This document shows, in pieces, positions 1 to 8,781 of a DNA stretch of 64,000 nucleotides. The stretch is from Pectobacterium wasabiae CFBP 3304 (GTDB taxonomy: Bacteria; Pseudomonadota; Gammaproteobacteria; Enterobacterales; Enterobacteriaceae): contig NZ_CP015750.1 in NCBI RefSeq assembly GCF_001742185.1, positions 1 to 64,000 on the forward strand, written 5' to 3'. Position 1 is the first letter of the stretch; each line of letters opens with the position of its first letter. Both the position numbers and the translations under genes were made by a program. A model generated the notes under the pieces. The model ran no database searches. It saw only the letters and a program-made list of their open reading frames with translations, and had not been told where the DNA came from.

Positions 1-22
1 ACTGTCCGATATCAAGAACAAT

Positions 23-655
23 ATGGATGCATATTATGCACACTATAAACATTACACTGAAATTTTTTCAAAAGTTGAAAGCATAGAGTTAAACTTAAAA
101 AATGCAGAAAAATATATCCCTGCCTATTATAAGGTAAACCTAAAAATACTTAATCCACATACAATATATAAAAAATCTTTTCCTAAATCCTCTCCACTGA
201 ATGGACCACAATACACTCCATCCTTAGCGATAATTAAATTACAATTAAATTTCTTTCAAAAATATATAGAATCCATTGAATCTATTGACAATGATTACTT
301 GTTAGAATTGATAAAAAATGGTTTAGATAAAAACGATGGGAAATTCATGAAAATAGAAAATAAAATGAAGGAGTTAGGGGTGATATATGGATATGACGAA
401 CAGATGTTTGGATTAAAAATAATTAACACAATGCACACTGATACAAAGATAAATATATTTTATACCATTTGTGCATTTGAAATATTTAATATAAAAATCT
501 ATTCATTAGTAAAGCAATCGTTAGATATTTTTAATATAAATAAAAAAAACAACCCGGAAATATACGATCTATTAAAAAAAACAAGAGATTCCTTTAAAAA
601 CTTACGTAACAATGCTCGTAAAATAATCGATGAAAATAATAACAAAAAACCCTAG
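23..655 (+). CDS. Hypothetical protein, possibly 5'-partial
   Basis: I do not recognise this 210-residue protein. It is lysine-, asparagine- and isoleucine-rich, with no signal peptide or clear membrane segment, and looks mostly helical. The DNA is very AT-rich compared with the core genes further right, as expected for island DNA. The reading frame is open to the window edge (codons from base 2 have no stop), so the ATG at 23 may be internal and the protein longer. No clear ribosome binding site precedes the ATG at 23. The next gene is about 265 bases downstream, so nothing here ties it to an operon. Confidence 0.5.
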   Translation: MDAYYAHYKHYTEIFSKVESIELNLKNAEKYIPAYYKVNLKILNPHTIYKKSFPKSSPLNGPQYTPSLAIIKLQLNFFQKYIESIESIDNDYLLELIKNGLDKNDGKFMKIENKMKELGVIYGYDEQMFGLKIINTMHTDTKINIFYTICAFEIFNIKIYSLVKQSLDIFNINKKNNPEIYDLLKKTRDSFKNLRNNARKIIDENNNKKP

Positions 656-773
656 AATATATCAATTCAGTTTTTCATAAACAACTCAAATTTTTACATC
701 TCTTTGGGGAGCTATTAAGCATTGAAGACGAGAGAAGAGAGATTTACCCAGCATAGATTCCTCTACGAGGTTC

Positions 774-1061
774 AGCAATTGACTAGTACCAATCCTAGCC
801 TTAAATTGCAGCGAATCGGGTTCGAGCCTTCACAAAAAACAACCTGAATATCCGTTTCGCCCCTGAAAGGTACTTGCAATACCAGACAAGGGCTAACCTC
901 AACGTTAGAAGGATAACGCTATGGCTGTCTGTCAGTTTACCTATTCCCTCCCCGAAAATCTGCATCTGGCTACTGCTTTTTTGCCATATCCAGCAACGGA
1001 GGCTTATCATGTTCGATAACACACCGCTAGAACTGGAAGAAATCATCGATCAGTGTCGGGC
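774..1061 (+). repeat. Dispersed repeat, copy A (contains two overlapping mini-genes)
   Basis: This segment aligns closely with 63704-64000, in the same orientation, about 63 kb away. Similarity begins at AGCAATTGACTAG, weakens in the middle, and is strongest over the untranslated lead-in (CCCCTGAAAGGTACTTGCAA) and the two small reading frames. Substitutions inside the frames are mostly at third codon positions, and the one indel is 9 bases and keeps frame. This suggests a mobile or duplicated gene cassette rather than random similarity. Confidence 0.8.
921..1019 (+). CDS. Small conserved reading frame, 32 residues
   Basis: This short frame starts with ATG after AGAAGGATAACGCT, a reasonable ribosome binding site. 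Its product begins MAVCQFTYSL and ends EAYHVR. The copy at 63850 encodes 35 residues with the same start and end, synonymous third-position changes, and a 9-base in-frame indel, which argues that it is translated. Its last 11 bases overlap the start of the next gene at 1009, so the two may be translationally coupled. It could be a leader peptide or half of a two-gene unit. No family recognised. Confidence 0.5.
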   Translation: MAVCQFTYSLPENLHLATAFLPYPATEAYHVR

Positions 1062-1179
1062 ATTAATTTACGCCATTGTTGAACTGAATGAACCCAAAGC
1101 AAAAGAAATCTTGTCTTTTGTTCTGTGGGAAAAACTAAATACATTACATCTGACCTATCAAAAAGAAGCTGCAAATTAA
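1009..1179 (+). CDS. Small conserved hypothetical protein, 56 residues
   Basis: The product begins MFDNTPLELEEIIDQC, is acidic and helical, and has no signal peptide. The start is set by GGAGG at 1000-1004, just upstream of the ATG. A longer in-frame extension to 874 exists, but the second copy (starting at 63947) supports the short start. It overlaps the end of the preceding 32-residue frame and is followed by an intrinsic terminator at 1212-1233, so the two frames form a short transcription unit. Function unknown; a small regulatory or toxin-antitoxin-like unit is possible but not shown. Confidence 0.55.
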   Translation: MFDNTPLELEEIIDQCRALIYAIVELNEPKAKEILSFVLWEKLNTLHLTYQKEAAN

Positions 1180-1211
1180 CATTATCCATCCATATGGTTT
1201 TCAGTAACGAC

Positions 1212-1233
1212 AAAAGGGCTGTTAAGCCCTTTT
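1212..1233 (+). terminator. Intrinsic terminator of the small gene pair
   Basis: Perfect 9-bp stem AAAAGGGCT / AGCCCTTTT with loop GTTA, ending in a T run. It lies 33 bases after the stop at 1179. Confidence 0.8.
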
Positions 1234-1377
1234 ATCTGCCCCTGTGAGGCACTACCCATTGGGTAGAAGACATAGCCCCATGTATGGGGCAATCAGACAC
1301 GTCATTGACATGAATATCTTTGAACGACATATATTAAATAATATATTATTTTTACTTTTCAAATAATATAAATGAAT

Positions 1378-2628
1378 TTATTTATAAATAAATTTCGCCA
1401 TGACCGCTTCTGTTGTTACATTCCCAGTATTATACCATCGTATAGTCCCCTGAGAACGAGTCATGTTTAATATGTTAGTTATTGCCTGTTCTAAACTGGA
1501 AGGTTTGGATACGAACGTATAATGCCCCTGATAATACCCAACGGCCATAATAAACAACATCCTCATTAAATCGGCATCATCCGCATCAGACGTTGAGAGC
1601 AAAACAGGAAGGCTTACTTTTGAGTTATAAGAACTATTATAATATGTTAATGGCTGCTGACTAATCACGTTGCCTCCAATAAGAAAACCTCCGATAATCC
1701 CTGTATTCTTAAAATGATATTGCTCTATCAATTGAGCGATGGATTCTCCTGCATATTCATTATCCAACGCTGCCCCTGCAATCCATGTATAAGAAATCAG
1801 GAACCATTCCATATCAGATTGCGTTATAACTGTTTTCTTTGTCGCTGCTCCGGCTGAAATCGATGCACTGACACTCGATGAAACACTGGCACTTGTTGAC
1901 GCCGAAACAGAGGCCGATTTACTGGCAGATAACGAAGCGGATTGTGAAGCACTTAGACTTGCACTGGTACTTGCTGATTTTGAAGCCGATAGACTGGCAC
2001 TACTCGAAGCACTCAAACTTGCCGATGTTGAGGCAGATTTAGACGTAGAGATCGATGCTGATTGGCTGGCACTGATACTATGACTTGTTGAAGCACTGAT
2101 TGACAGGCTTACGCTTACAGAATTTGATGCTGATGTTAAGGCCGATAATGATGCACTGGTTGAAGTGCTTAAACTTGCTGACACTGAGGCCGATTGAGAA
2201 GCTGATACCGAATTCGATATAGACGACGATATCGACTTACTGACGCTCACCGATGCCAATGTTGACGCTGATTTACTGGTAGACAGTGAGGCTGACGTAC
2301 TGGCAGATTTGGATGCAGAGGTTGATATTGCCGCGACTTCTGCCTCTGAGCCTTCTCGCAGTTCCCCAAGGTTCAACGGAAAAGCCAATGTATTTTTTAG
2401 GATCTGCATAGAGATAGGATAGGTTTCCTGAACACTTCCATCCGGTTTGGCACTCATCAGATACGCATCTGCTGTGTCGAATATGGTACGGATCTGTTGA
2501 ACGGTTTCTCTTACCGCCGCATCGTGTTTTTCATTGCGGTAAAAGCTCAATGCGGTGTAGGCAATACCAGTAGCAATCCCAAACACTAAAACAATTTCTA
2601 ATACTGAATATCCTTTTTTATTTTTCAT
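1378..2628 (-). CDS. Type IV prepilin-like protein with serine-rich repeat
   Basis: This 416-residue protein starts with a class III prepilin signal: a short basic leader ending in KKG, then YSVLEIVLV, with the conserved Glu at +5 and a hydrophobic helix. Residues about 15-95 look like a pilin helix and head. Roughly residues 100-255 are a long serine/alanine tract built from SAS-x units (SASTSAS, SVSAS, SKSAS), followed by a C-terminal globular part of about 150 residues. It probably enters a type IVb pilus or pseudopilus. Serine-rich tracts of this kind are familiar from Gram-positive adhesins and unusual in pilins. The neighbour at 2641 is 12 bases upstream on the same strand, and a PilV-type adhesin lies at 5994-7574. 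Confidence 0.75.
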   Translation of the reverse strand: MKNKKGYSVLEIVLVFGIATGIAYTALSFYRNEKHDAAVRETVQQIRTIFDTADAYLMSAKPDGSVQETYPISMQILKNTLAFPLNLGELREGSEAEVAAISTSASKSASTSASLSTSKSASTLASVSVSKSISSSISNSVSASQSASVSASLSTSTSASLSALTSASNSVSVSLSISASTSHSISASQSASISTSKSASTSASLSASSSASLSASKSASTSASLSASQSASLSASKSASVSASTSASVSSSVSASISAGAATKKTVITQSDMEWFLISYTWIAGAALDNEYAGESIAQLIEQYHFKNTGIIGGFLIGGNVISQQPLTYYNSSYNSKVSLPVLLSTSDADDADLMRMLFIMAVGYYQGHYTFVSKPSSLEQAITNILNMTRSQGTIRWYNTGNVTTEAVMAKFIYK

Positions 2629-2640
2629 TTTTACACCTTA

Positions 2641-3159
2641 TTATTTAATCGATAACTGATGGTTTTCTCTGGTCTGCATGGTTTGTCGATAAATGTCATA
2701 ACTGACATTAACGAGTTTTTCTTTTTCAGCAGAACCACCGGAGGAATGAACGATATCCCCACCTGATTGATAAAGGGCGTAGGTTTTTGGATAAACAAAA
2801 TGATTGACTACAATGGTGTTATCTTTGCCTGATTTACATAACACTGCTGTTTTATCCGTCACGACAGTGTTTCTGTTCCATGTGGTTCCAGAAGCAGGCG
2901 GCGTTAATGGTACATATTGATTATTGACCAGCACTTCAAAATATTGGCCTGCTAATTGGGTCGCCAATGCCGCACAGGACTTATCTGGCACATGGCTTAG
3001 CGTTAACTTTAAAACATTAGCACCAGTGTATGTTGGGTTGTATTCCAATGAATAGATACTACCTACCGGAGCCTTAAAAATACTATCGACTGATAGTGCT
3101 TGTGATGTAAACCCACTGGCTAAAAATAAGCATAGCCACCTTGTTTTACTGAATGACAT
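2641..3159 (-). CDS. Secreted protein of unknown function next to the pilin
   Basis: The 172-residue product begins with a Sec signal peptide (MSFSKTR, hydrophobic LCLFLASGF, likely cleavage near SQALS-VD). The mature part is beta-rich, with two cysteines (DKSCAAL and AVLCKSG) that could form a disulphide. An AGGAGG-like ribosome binding site (TTCAGGAGGAATT) precedes the ATG at 3159. It is encoded just upstream of the serine-rich pilin and probably shares its transcript, so a periplasmic or surface role in the same structure is likely (inference). No named family recognised. Confidence 0.6.
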   Translation of the reverse strand: MSFSKTRWLCLFLASGFTSQALSVDSIFKAPVGSIYSLEYNPTYTGANVLKLTLSHVPDKSCAALATQLAGQYFEVLVNNQYVPLTPPASGTTWNRNTVVTDKTAVLCKSGKDNTIVVNHFVYPKTYALYQSGGDIVHSSGGSAEKEKLVNVSYDIYRQTMQTRENHQLSIK

Positions 3160-3311
3160 AATTCCTCCTGAAATTTTTACGTATACTCAGGAGATAATCA
3201 ATTTATTTTATGTTGACAAGTATCTTCGGTGTTATTTTATTTTTTAATGTTGCTAATTTAATTCACACCTTTTATGATTAATCCGATAAATAACCATCAG
3301 GATAATAAATC

Positions 3312-3713
3312 ATGAGTGAAGCACTAAAAGTATTAAACAATATTCGGACGCTGCGTGCTCAGGCGCGTGAAACCGATCTGGCAACATTGGAAGAAATGCT
3401 GGAAAAGCTCACTGTGATTGTAGAAGATCGCCGTGAAGAAGAAGCCAGCGCACAGCAACAAAATGCTGAACGTCAGGCCAAAATTGAAGCCCTTCGTGCT
3501 CAACTTCTTGAAGATGGCATTGATCCATCTGAATTGCTTGGTTCTGCTTCTGCAACCAAGTCAGCAAAATCCAAACGTGAGCCTCGCCCGGCCAAATATA
3601 AATATGTCGATGAAAACGGCAATGAAAAGTTATGGACAGGTCAGGGACGTACACCTAAAGCGATTGCTGCTGCTATTGAGAGCGGTAAAAAACTGGAAGA
3701 GTTTGAGATCTGA
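3312..3713 (+). CDS. hns: H-NS family nucleoid protein (island paralogue)
   Basis: This 133-residue protein matches H-NS along its length. The N-terminal helical oligomerization region ([20 protein letters not shown]) is followed by a coiled coil, a short lysine-rich linker, and the C-terminal DNA-binding domain with the TGQGRTP hook that binds the AT minor groove. H-NS silences AT-rich foreign DNA and bridges it into filaments. Chromosomal H-NS lies elsewhere in enterobacteria, so this is probably an extra copy carried by the island, able to mix with host H-NS. The start has CAGGATAA upstream. Decayed remains of a related gene lie at 8537-8718. Confidence 0.9.
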   Translation: MSEALKVLNNIRTLRAQARETDLATLEEMLEKLTVIVEDRREEEASAQQQNAERQAKIEALRAQLLEDGIDPSELLGSASATKSAKSKREPRPAKYKYVDENGNEKLWTGQGRTPKAIAAAIESGKKLEEFEI

Positions 3714-3725
3714 TTATTTAGATCA

Positions 3726-3755
3726 ATCTGCAACCCTTTGCTATGGGTTGCAGAT
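3726..3755. other. Stem-loop between convergent genes
   Basis: Perfect 11-bp stem ATCTGCAACCC / GGGTTGCAGAT between the ends of hns (plus) and the immunity gene (minus). Neither strand has a T run directly after the stem, so it is only a candidate bidirectional terminator. Confidence 0.5.
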
Positions 3756-3766
3756 GCGAAAAAAAA

Positions 3767-4033
3767 TCACTTCGAGTCTTTGAATAATGGAAGATTTTGA
3801 GATTGCCTCCATCGTTTTACAAATTTAACGATCCCTTCTGGAGTCCCATCATTATCATCTTCTGGATAGTAAATAATGCCATTACCATCTGGATGCCCAA
3901 CTAGTTTTTCAAAATGGCTGACCCATTTATAATGTTCATCCTCGGAAGAAGAATTAGCTTCAACAATGTCTCTAACAAATTGAAGAAAATCCTTTTCAGT
4001 ATAATCATTGATAGTGAGTTTTAGTATTGTCAT
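3767..4033 (-). CDS. Colicin/pyocin DNase immunity protein
   Basis: The 88-residue acidic protein has the hallmark of the colicin E2/E7/E8/E9 immunity family (pyocin S immunity): HPDGNGIIYYPEDD, then TPEGIVKFVKRWR. In that family this segment contacts the nuclease. Its ATG overlaps the TGA of the nuclease effector (4030-4033), the usual layout for a toxin and its antidote. It should bind the C-terminal HNH domain of the neighbouring protein and stop self-killing in the cytoplasm. The family assignment is from motifs seen; the pairing is inferred from the overlap. Confidence 0.9.
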   Translation of the reverse strand: MTILKLTINDYTEKDFLQFVRDIVEANSSSEDEHYKWVSHFEKLVGHPDGNGIIYYPEDDNDGTPEGIVKFVKRWRQSQNLPLFKDSK

Positions 4034-5832
4034 GAATTCTCCTTGGATTTGGAATGGATAGCGACATGCCTTTTAGGTGTGGCAATAGATAGGTTATCAA
4101 TATCGTAAACGCTACCACCATCAACTATGCGTATTTTATGGTGAATTTCAAATACTTTCCTTCCTCCATACTGTTCTTTTGGCACTGCGTAGGGCGAACG
4201 ACCTTTTTTAATCAGTGCTTTATTAGCAGGAGAAAACTGCTCAATTAACTCAGGACATTCTGCCACAGCCAGCCAAAACGCCTCCCTGAAATCATCAAAA
4301 CGTTCAAATTTTTGGCCTCTCAGTTTATCCGCTACCTGTGCAGGCACTGGCGCACCTAATCCTGAACTGGCGGCTTCCAACCATTTACCTTCACCACTCA
4401 ATACCTCACCTTTTCCTGTTACGGTTCCGGGTTTATTCCGCGCTGATTGCAGATAAACATAAACTGGTTTTACACCAGAGTCAGCCGGAAAAACTAATAT
4501 CCAGTCATTAAAATCCTGCTCATCCGGCACGGGAAACGGAGGCGTGGAGGTGTCTATTTCATCACCCGGGATCGGATAAATGAGTATAGTGGGTTGGTCA
4601 ATCGGGTTTACCGGGCTACCTGTATGTGTAACAGGCTCTGCTCCTTCAGGTTTTTCCGGGGTCCACGTTATGGTTGGCCCATCCACTCCGGGCGCGGGGG
4701 TGAAAGTATAACCCTGAACCTTCGCATCCCATACCATATTGGCAACACGTACACCTTCATAGGGCGTTCCCTCACCCGTATGAACACCATACACCTGCAT
4801 CTTGCCATGAATATCGGGACGCCAGAAAAACCGGACGCGCGTCGTTGCCGTTTCTCCTGCCCAGCCTTTACGCCGTAACTCATCCTCTAACCAATGTTCA
4901 TCTCGTCCCGGAACCTTATCACTGCCTTCCCCAGCAGAAGGAATATAGAGTGCTGAGGCTAATGCACCAATATACGGCACGCCCCTTGCTGCGCTCAGCA
5001 CACCACCCAGCGACCATTCTCCCCAGACTTGTGTCATGACACCTGTAGTCGTCAGTAAACCGACGCCTGCACTGGCAACAGTAGGCTCTTCCTGTTTCTC
5101 CACGACGACGGGATGAACAACCGATTTAGACGTCGGTAGCGGAGAATGCGTTTTATCATCCGTCGCAACCAGCAAATCAAACAGCGTTTTATACCAAGGC
5201 TCTAGTTCAGGAACTTTAGTAGGTGATGGTGCAGTAGCGACCGTTTTCTTTTCTTTCTTCTTAGCCGCCTGCGCGTGTTGAACGACCTCATGGTTCTCGT
5301 CGTGATAACCATAACCACAGCAGTCATCTTGCTCGGGCTGGGCAAACAGCACCATATCCCCAAAATTTTCGACAGGTTCTTCTTCTGTTCCTGCCTTCGT
5401 ACAACCATCAGCAAGCAAACAAGATTTAGCGTAAACAGGGGGAACCGTCAGCATCGGTGTTAATGCCAACAATGGCGCACGGGTTAATACTGCCTGTTTA
5501 GCGCATTCCTGAACCGGAGAACGATGGGGCGTATCACCAATAATGACGTTACCACTGCCGGAAACAATGACGCCACCGCAATTGATGCCATCTCCAATAC
5601 GCGCAGCAGGTTTACCGTTAATAATGACGGTGGATGAACCTTCGGCGATTTTTCGGGAATGCACACCATGTGGTGCATTAGGACAGGGACAACCATGAAG
5701 CAGAACAGCATCACCTTGTCGGGCAGCAGGCTGACCATTAATAATCACGTCAGGACTGCCTTCAGTTATCGGTGTTTCAGGGAAGCAATCATGACCACTT
5801 CCGATATCATTAAGACGGGCAGCACCCGGCAT
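4030..5832 (-). CDS. PAAR-domain type VI effector with pyocin-type HNH DNase
   Basis: The start at 5832 gives about 600 residues and the best spacing from AAAGGAGA; ATGs further upstream are less well placed. Residues 1 to about 110 form a PAAR domain (MPGAARLND, repeated VIINGxPAARxGD), which caps the VgrG spike of a type VI secretion system. A variable middle holds a pyocin S-like region, and the last 90 or so residues are a colicin-type HNH DNase (EIHHKI, GGSVYDIDNL, TPKRHVAIH). It would be delivered into rival cells to cut DNA. The cognate immunity gene overlaps its stop. No T6SS structural genes are visible, so delivery would depend on the host apparatus. Confidence 0.9.
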   Translation of the reverse strand: MPGAARLNDIGSGHDCFPETPITEGSPDVIINGQPAARQGDAVLLHGCPCPNAPHGVHSRKIAEGSSTVIINGKPAARIGDGINCGGVIVSGSGNVIIGDTPHRSPVQECAKQAVLTRAPLLALTPMLTVPPVYAKSCLLADGCTKAGTEEEPVENFGDMVLFAQPEQDDCCGYGYHDENHEVVQHAQAAKKKEKKTVATAPSPTKVPELEPWYKTLFDLLVATDDKTHSPLPTSKSVVHPVVVEKQEEPTVASAGVGLLTTTGVMTQVWGEWSLGGVLSAARGVPYIGALASALYIPSAGEGSDKVPGRDEHWLEDELRRKGWAGETATTRVRFFWRPDIHGKMQVYGVHTGEGTPYEGVRVANMVWDAKVQGYTFTPAPGVDGPTITWTPEKPEGAEPVTHTGSPVNPIDQPTILIYPIPGDEIDTSTPPFPVPDEQDFNDWILVFPADSGVKPVYVYLQSARNKPGTVTGKGEVLSGEGKWLEAASSGLGAPVPAQVADKLRGQKFERFDDFREAFWLAVAECPELIEQFSPANKALIKKGRSPYAVPKEQYGGRKVFEIHHKIRIVDGGSVYDIDNLSIATPKRHVAIHSKSKENS

Positions 5833-5993
5833 TGTCATTCTCCTTTGACAGTAAAACATCCCTTTTGAGGGCTGAATGTTGGGCGCTTTTGATGGGAGAT
5901 TCAATACCGGAACCGTTAACAGATAAGGAAACAGCGATGCGTCATGGTAATTTTACTTATATAAGAACATTATTTTAAATATCCTGTCTCAAA

Positions 5994-7574
5994 TCACCCG
6001 CATTTCACTTTTGTTATATTGATATATTTGGGTATCGGGCGGCAACTTTCTTTTTCGCCCCCTCCGTGGGTCGTACAATGTGAACCCATTTCATTGATAT
6101 TGTATTGAGGGACCCAAAGTTTCTCATCACCATACGGATTGGTTCGTACTTGTCCGTTCCAAAATACGGCGATCGAGGCATAATATAAAACAGGCTCAAC
6201 CCCGGCAGGACATGTTCCCCCATCAACCGTGATTAGACCACCGCTATTTATCCCCCATATGCCAGATTGACAAGACAGTGTAGCCCCTTTATCGTCCTTG
6301 CTAATTAGCCCATCAGGTGAACAACTTGCTCCCGCTACAGAAGACGATTCAACCTGTAAATATTGCCCTGAAACAATACCTGATGAAGCGATATTCCCTG
6401 ATGCCACGATATCGCCTTTGGCTAAACCATCGCTCGAAGACAATAGTATTAGATCTCCTTTTATTCTTTGGCTTCCTACAACATCTAATTTCATTGATGA
6501 AGGTGATGATGTTGTTCCGGTAATTGAGATGAAATTATTTTTTCCTGACTCATCTTCGATTCTTAATGGTATCGCGTTATCAGAAGCACAACTGGAAAAT
6601 GTGCCACAGCCTAACCACAATTTTCTCTCGTTTTCTTTACCAACAATGAGTGCGCCACGAGATCTGACACCCTGTTCACTTTCCAGCCATTGATTAACTT
6701 TCACGATATTGTTAAACGTCGAATAACCATCAACAGTTAATTGATTTTGAACCTTGAGATTATTACTGAACGTTCCATTTTTACTCTGCACAATTTCAGT
6801 CGCGTTAAGATGCGTCCCTTCGGCAATACCGGATGAGGATAATCGCTGGCTTTTGATCGTCCCAGATGCGGTAATGTCTTTTACATTATCAATACTCTGG
6901 CCGCCCATATTCAGCTCCCCTGTCATCGGCAATGTTCCATCGCGGCGTAGGTAAACCGAATACATAGCACTGTCGTATCCAACACGGTAGGCCAACAATC
7001 CCGCAGCATTAATACCACTATAGCTATTTTGGTTCTCAGTCCATTGCCCACCCGTACCCGATGCAACAGTAGCAGATTGCGTCATGCCACTATCGATACC
7101 AGAGGCTTGCATAGCACGACCTAATAAGTCATAACGAACACGGTTCCCTTCTAACCACGGCAACGTAGTAATAACAAGTCCATTAATAACGTAGTTAGGT
7201 GTGGCTCCTGCACGTTTCAACAGTATCTTATAAGAGGATTTTTGCATGTTGACGCCAGTATAACCCGCAGGTAACAGCCCTTCATTTACCAACGTCTGAT
7301 ACGTAATTTCACAGCCGCTGGTTGAACAAATCCTTGGCCCCGGATCGCTGGTCTGGCTGCTACTGGAAGAAAGCGTTGAAAGTTTGTCATAACGGATAAT
7401 GATATAACGGTTAACCGCTTCCCCCATCTGTTTCATCTGTGAACCTACGGTATTAGCCATAATGTTTTCTTGATTGCTTTTCATGTCCTGAAAGTTCATG
7501 AAAGCCATTGCTACGCCAACAGCTAACACCAGCGTTATTTCCAATAAGGAAAACCCTTTTTTATATTTAATCAT
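5994..7574 (-). CDS. pilV: PilV-type type IVb pilus tip adhesin
   Basis: The N-terminus carries a prepilin cleavage site (KYKKG, then FSLLEITLVL with Glu at +5) and a hydrophobic helix. The body resembles the PilV shufflon proteins of plasmid R64-type thin pili: a pilin-like region, then a beta-rich stalk (GELNMGGQSIDNVKDI) and a cysteine-rich tip (CSPDGLISKDDKGATLSCQ). PilV forms the pilus tip and chooses recipient or host surface. I chose the ATG at 7574 because AAGGA lies 8 bases upstream; the GTG at 7598 and ATG at 7580 are alternatives. No rci recombinase or inverted C-terminal segments are visible, so tip switching is not supported here. Confidence 0.8.
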   Translation of the reverse strand: MIKYKKGFSLLEITLVLAVGVAMAFMNFQDMKSNQENIMANTVGSQMKQMGEAVNRYIIIRYDKLSTLSSSSSQTSDPGPRICSTSGCEITYQTLVNEGLLPAGYTGVNMQKSSYKILLKRAGATPNYVINGLVITTLPWLEGNRVRYDLLGRAMQASGIDSGMTQSATVASGTGGQWTENQNSYSGINAAGLLAYRVGYDSAMYSVYLRRDGTLPMTGELNMGGQSIDNVKDITASGTIKSQRLSSSGIAEGTHLNATEIVQSKNGTFSNNLKVQNQLTVDGYSTFNNIVKVNQWLESEQGVRSRGALIVGKENERKLWLGCGTFSSCASDNAIPLRIEDESGKNNFISITGTTSSPSSMKLDVVGSQRIKGDLILLSSSDGLAKGDIVASGNIASSGIVSGQYLQVESSSVAGASCSPDGLISKDDKGATLSCQSGIWGINSGGLITVDGGTCPAGVEPVLYYASIAVFWNGQVRTNPYGDEKLWVPQYNINEMGSHCTTHGGGEKESCRPIPKYINITKVKCG

Positions 7575-7663
7575 TTCCATCGTCCTTTTTATTTTCACGT
7601 ACTATTTAATTAGCAAAAATAAAAAAGTGGTCAAGATATCATTGACTCTTACTCATAGATAAC

Positions 7664-7909
7664 TTATTCAATAAGTCCGGTTAACTGACGAACGGCTGAC
7701 GCGAGAGAAATAGGTTCCATACTCAGATCTTTGACACACTCCTTTCTTCCATCAGGGTATTCTTTTATCAGCTTTCCTTCTGAAATAAAGTGGATAGGCA
7801 TTCCAGCCCTGAATACCTCACTAATCGCTTTCTGTGATGCTTTCTTGGCAACTCGACTCAATACCGCTGTATCCTCAAGTGGATTTTTCTTTGATTTCTT
7901 CTTTTTCAT
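7664..7909 (-). CDS. Small hypothetical protein, 81 residues
   Basis: It opens with a strongly basic stretch (MKKKKSKKNP), followed by a helical region (VLSRVAKKASQKAIS) and a strand with HFISEGKLIKEYPDGRK. It has no signal peptide or membrane segment. It lies about 65 bases upstream of pilV on the same strand, so it might be in the same unit, but nothing in the sequence gives a function. Confidence 0.5.
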   Translation of the reverse strand: MKKKKSKKNPLEDTAVLSRVAKKASQKAISEVFRAGMPIHFISEGKLIKEYPDGRKECVKDLSMEPISLASAVRQLTGLIE

Positions 7910-7975
7910 GATTCATAACTATTTTCATTAACATCTTATTGATTGCTAAAAAACACAAAATACTGTACGTCTGTT

Positions 7976-8305
7976 TTATTTCACATCACTCACCTGCATT
8001 TTCATAAAAAATGTACTGATAGCAGTAAAAATCACCTCAAAATCTTTGATGATTGAATGCGTAAGCCCATCGATAAAAGACTCACTGATAACATGTAAAA
8101 CATGATCATTAGAAATATAGTCACCATTTTTATTTATTACACCGTTAATTTTACTTTCAGAATCCAAATCCAATACAGCCTTTGGCTTAAATCCTCTTAT
8201 CTTATGTAATAAGACATGAATAAAAACCCTGATAACCCAACCATCTTCATTTTCTATTCGTTTAAAAAACGATTTTTTAAACGAAATGATATGTAGACTG
8301 TTCAT
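7976..8305 (-). CDS. Hypothetical protein, 109 residues
   Basis: Unrecognised protein with a basic N-terminus (SFKKSFFKRIENEDG) and a hydrophobic, phenylalanine-rich C-terminus (DFEVIFTAISTFFMKM) that is too short for a confident membrane helix. AT-rich coding. It is followed on the same strand by the 81-residue gene at 7664-7909, 66 bases away. Function unknown. Confidence 0.45.
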   Translation of the reverse strand: MNSLHIISFKKSFFKRIENEDGWVIRVFIHVLLHKIRGFKPKAVLDLDSESKINGVINKNGDYISNDHVLHVISESFIDGLTHSIIKDFEVIFTAISTFFMKMQVSDVK

Positions 8306-8536
8306 TCTGCTTTTTCTTATTGATTAATACATACCCACTCCTTTTATACTTAATTAAGTCACGACATTTATAAGATATTATATAATTACCACCTTGTTAA
8401 CATCCAATTTAAAACCAAGTTAAATACACCGTGCCATTAATAATATTTAATTATTCATTAATTTATAATTATGATATATTGGCCTAACCATAGGTTGTGA
8501 AAATTTGACATATCACCCAAATCAATCCATCGAGGA

Positions 8537-8718
8537 ATGAGTGATACGCAGTGAAGAAGAAGTCTGCGTACAGCAACATAATGCTGAGCGTTAAAGCCCT
8601 TCGTGCTCAACGTCTTAAAGATGGCAATCAGCAAACGTGAACAGGTTAAGGACACACACCGAGAGCAATCAAAGAAGAACAGGATAACGGTAAGCACTTG
8701 GAAGATGTTGAGATATGA
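8537..8718 (+). pseudogene. Remnant of a second hns gene
   Basis: The start matches hns (GAGGA, then ATGAGTGA) and then jumps to a segment matching the hns coiled-coil region (GTGAAGAAGAAG, CAGCAACA-AATGCTGA, AGCCCTTCGTGCTCAACG). The end again matches (GAAGATGTTGAGATATGA against GAAGAGTTTGAGATCTGA). Several internal deletions and stops destroy the frame. This is what remains of a duplicated or earlier-acquired copy of the gene at 3312-3713. Confidence 0.8.
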
Positions 8719-8781
8719 TATCAATCCTCTCTCTTCTTACTGTTTCTTATGGATGAATTTTTTATAAGCCAAGGAATTAAA

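Noticed and set aside
775..830. tRNA T-arm-like GGGTTCGAGCC as an attachment remnant of the distal island
   Set aside because: Only the short T-loop consensus is present; no other tRNA sequence matches, and copy B at 63704 lacks it.
801..1046. Minus-strand frame MISSSSSGVLSN, also seen at 63763-63984
   Set aside because: It lies opposite the conserved plus-strand small frames, and its two copies diverge in frame and length.
1850..2340. Dense short repeats resembling a CRISPR array
   Set aside because: They lie in frame inside the pilin gene and encode serine/alanine repeats with variable spacing; there are no uniform spacers and no cas genes.
3726..3755. Stem-loop after hns as a classic terminator
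   Set aside because: No T run follows the stem on either strand, so it is listed only as a stem-loop.
5905..5993. Shufflon segments beside pilV
   Set aside because: No inverted repeats or alternative C-termini could be found between the PAAR gene and pilV.
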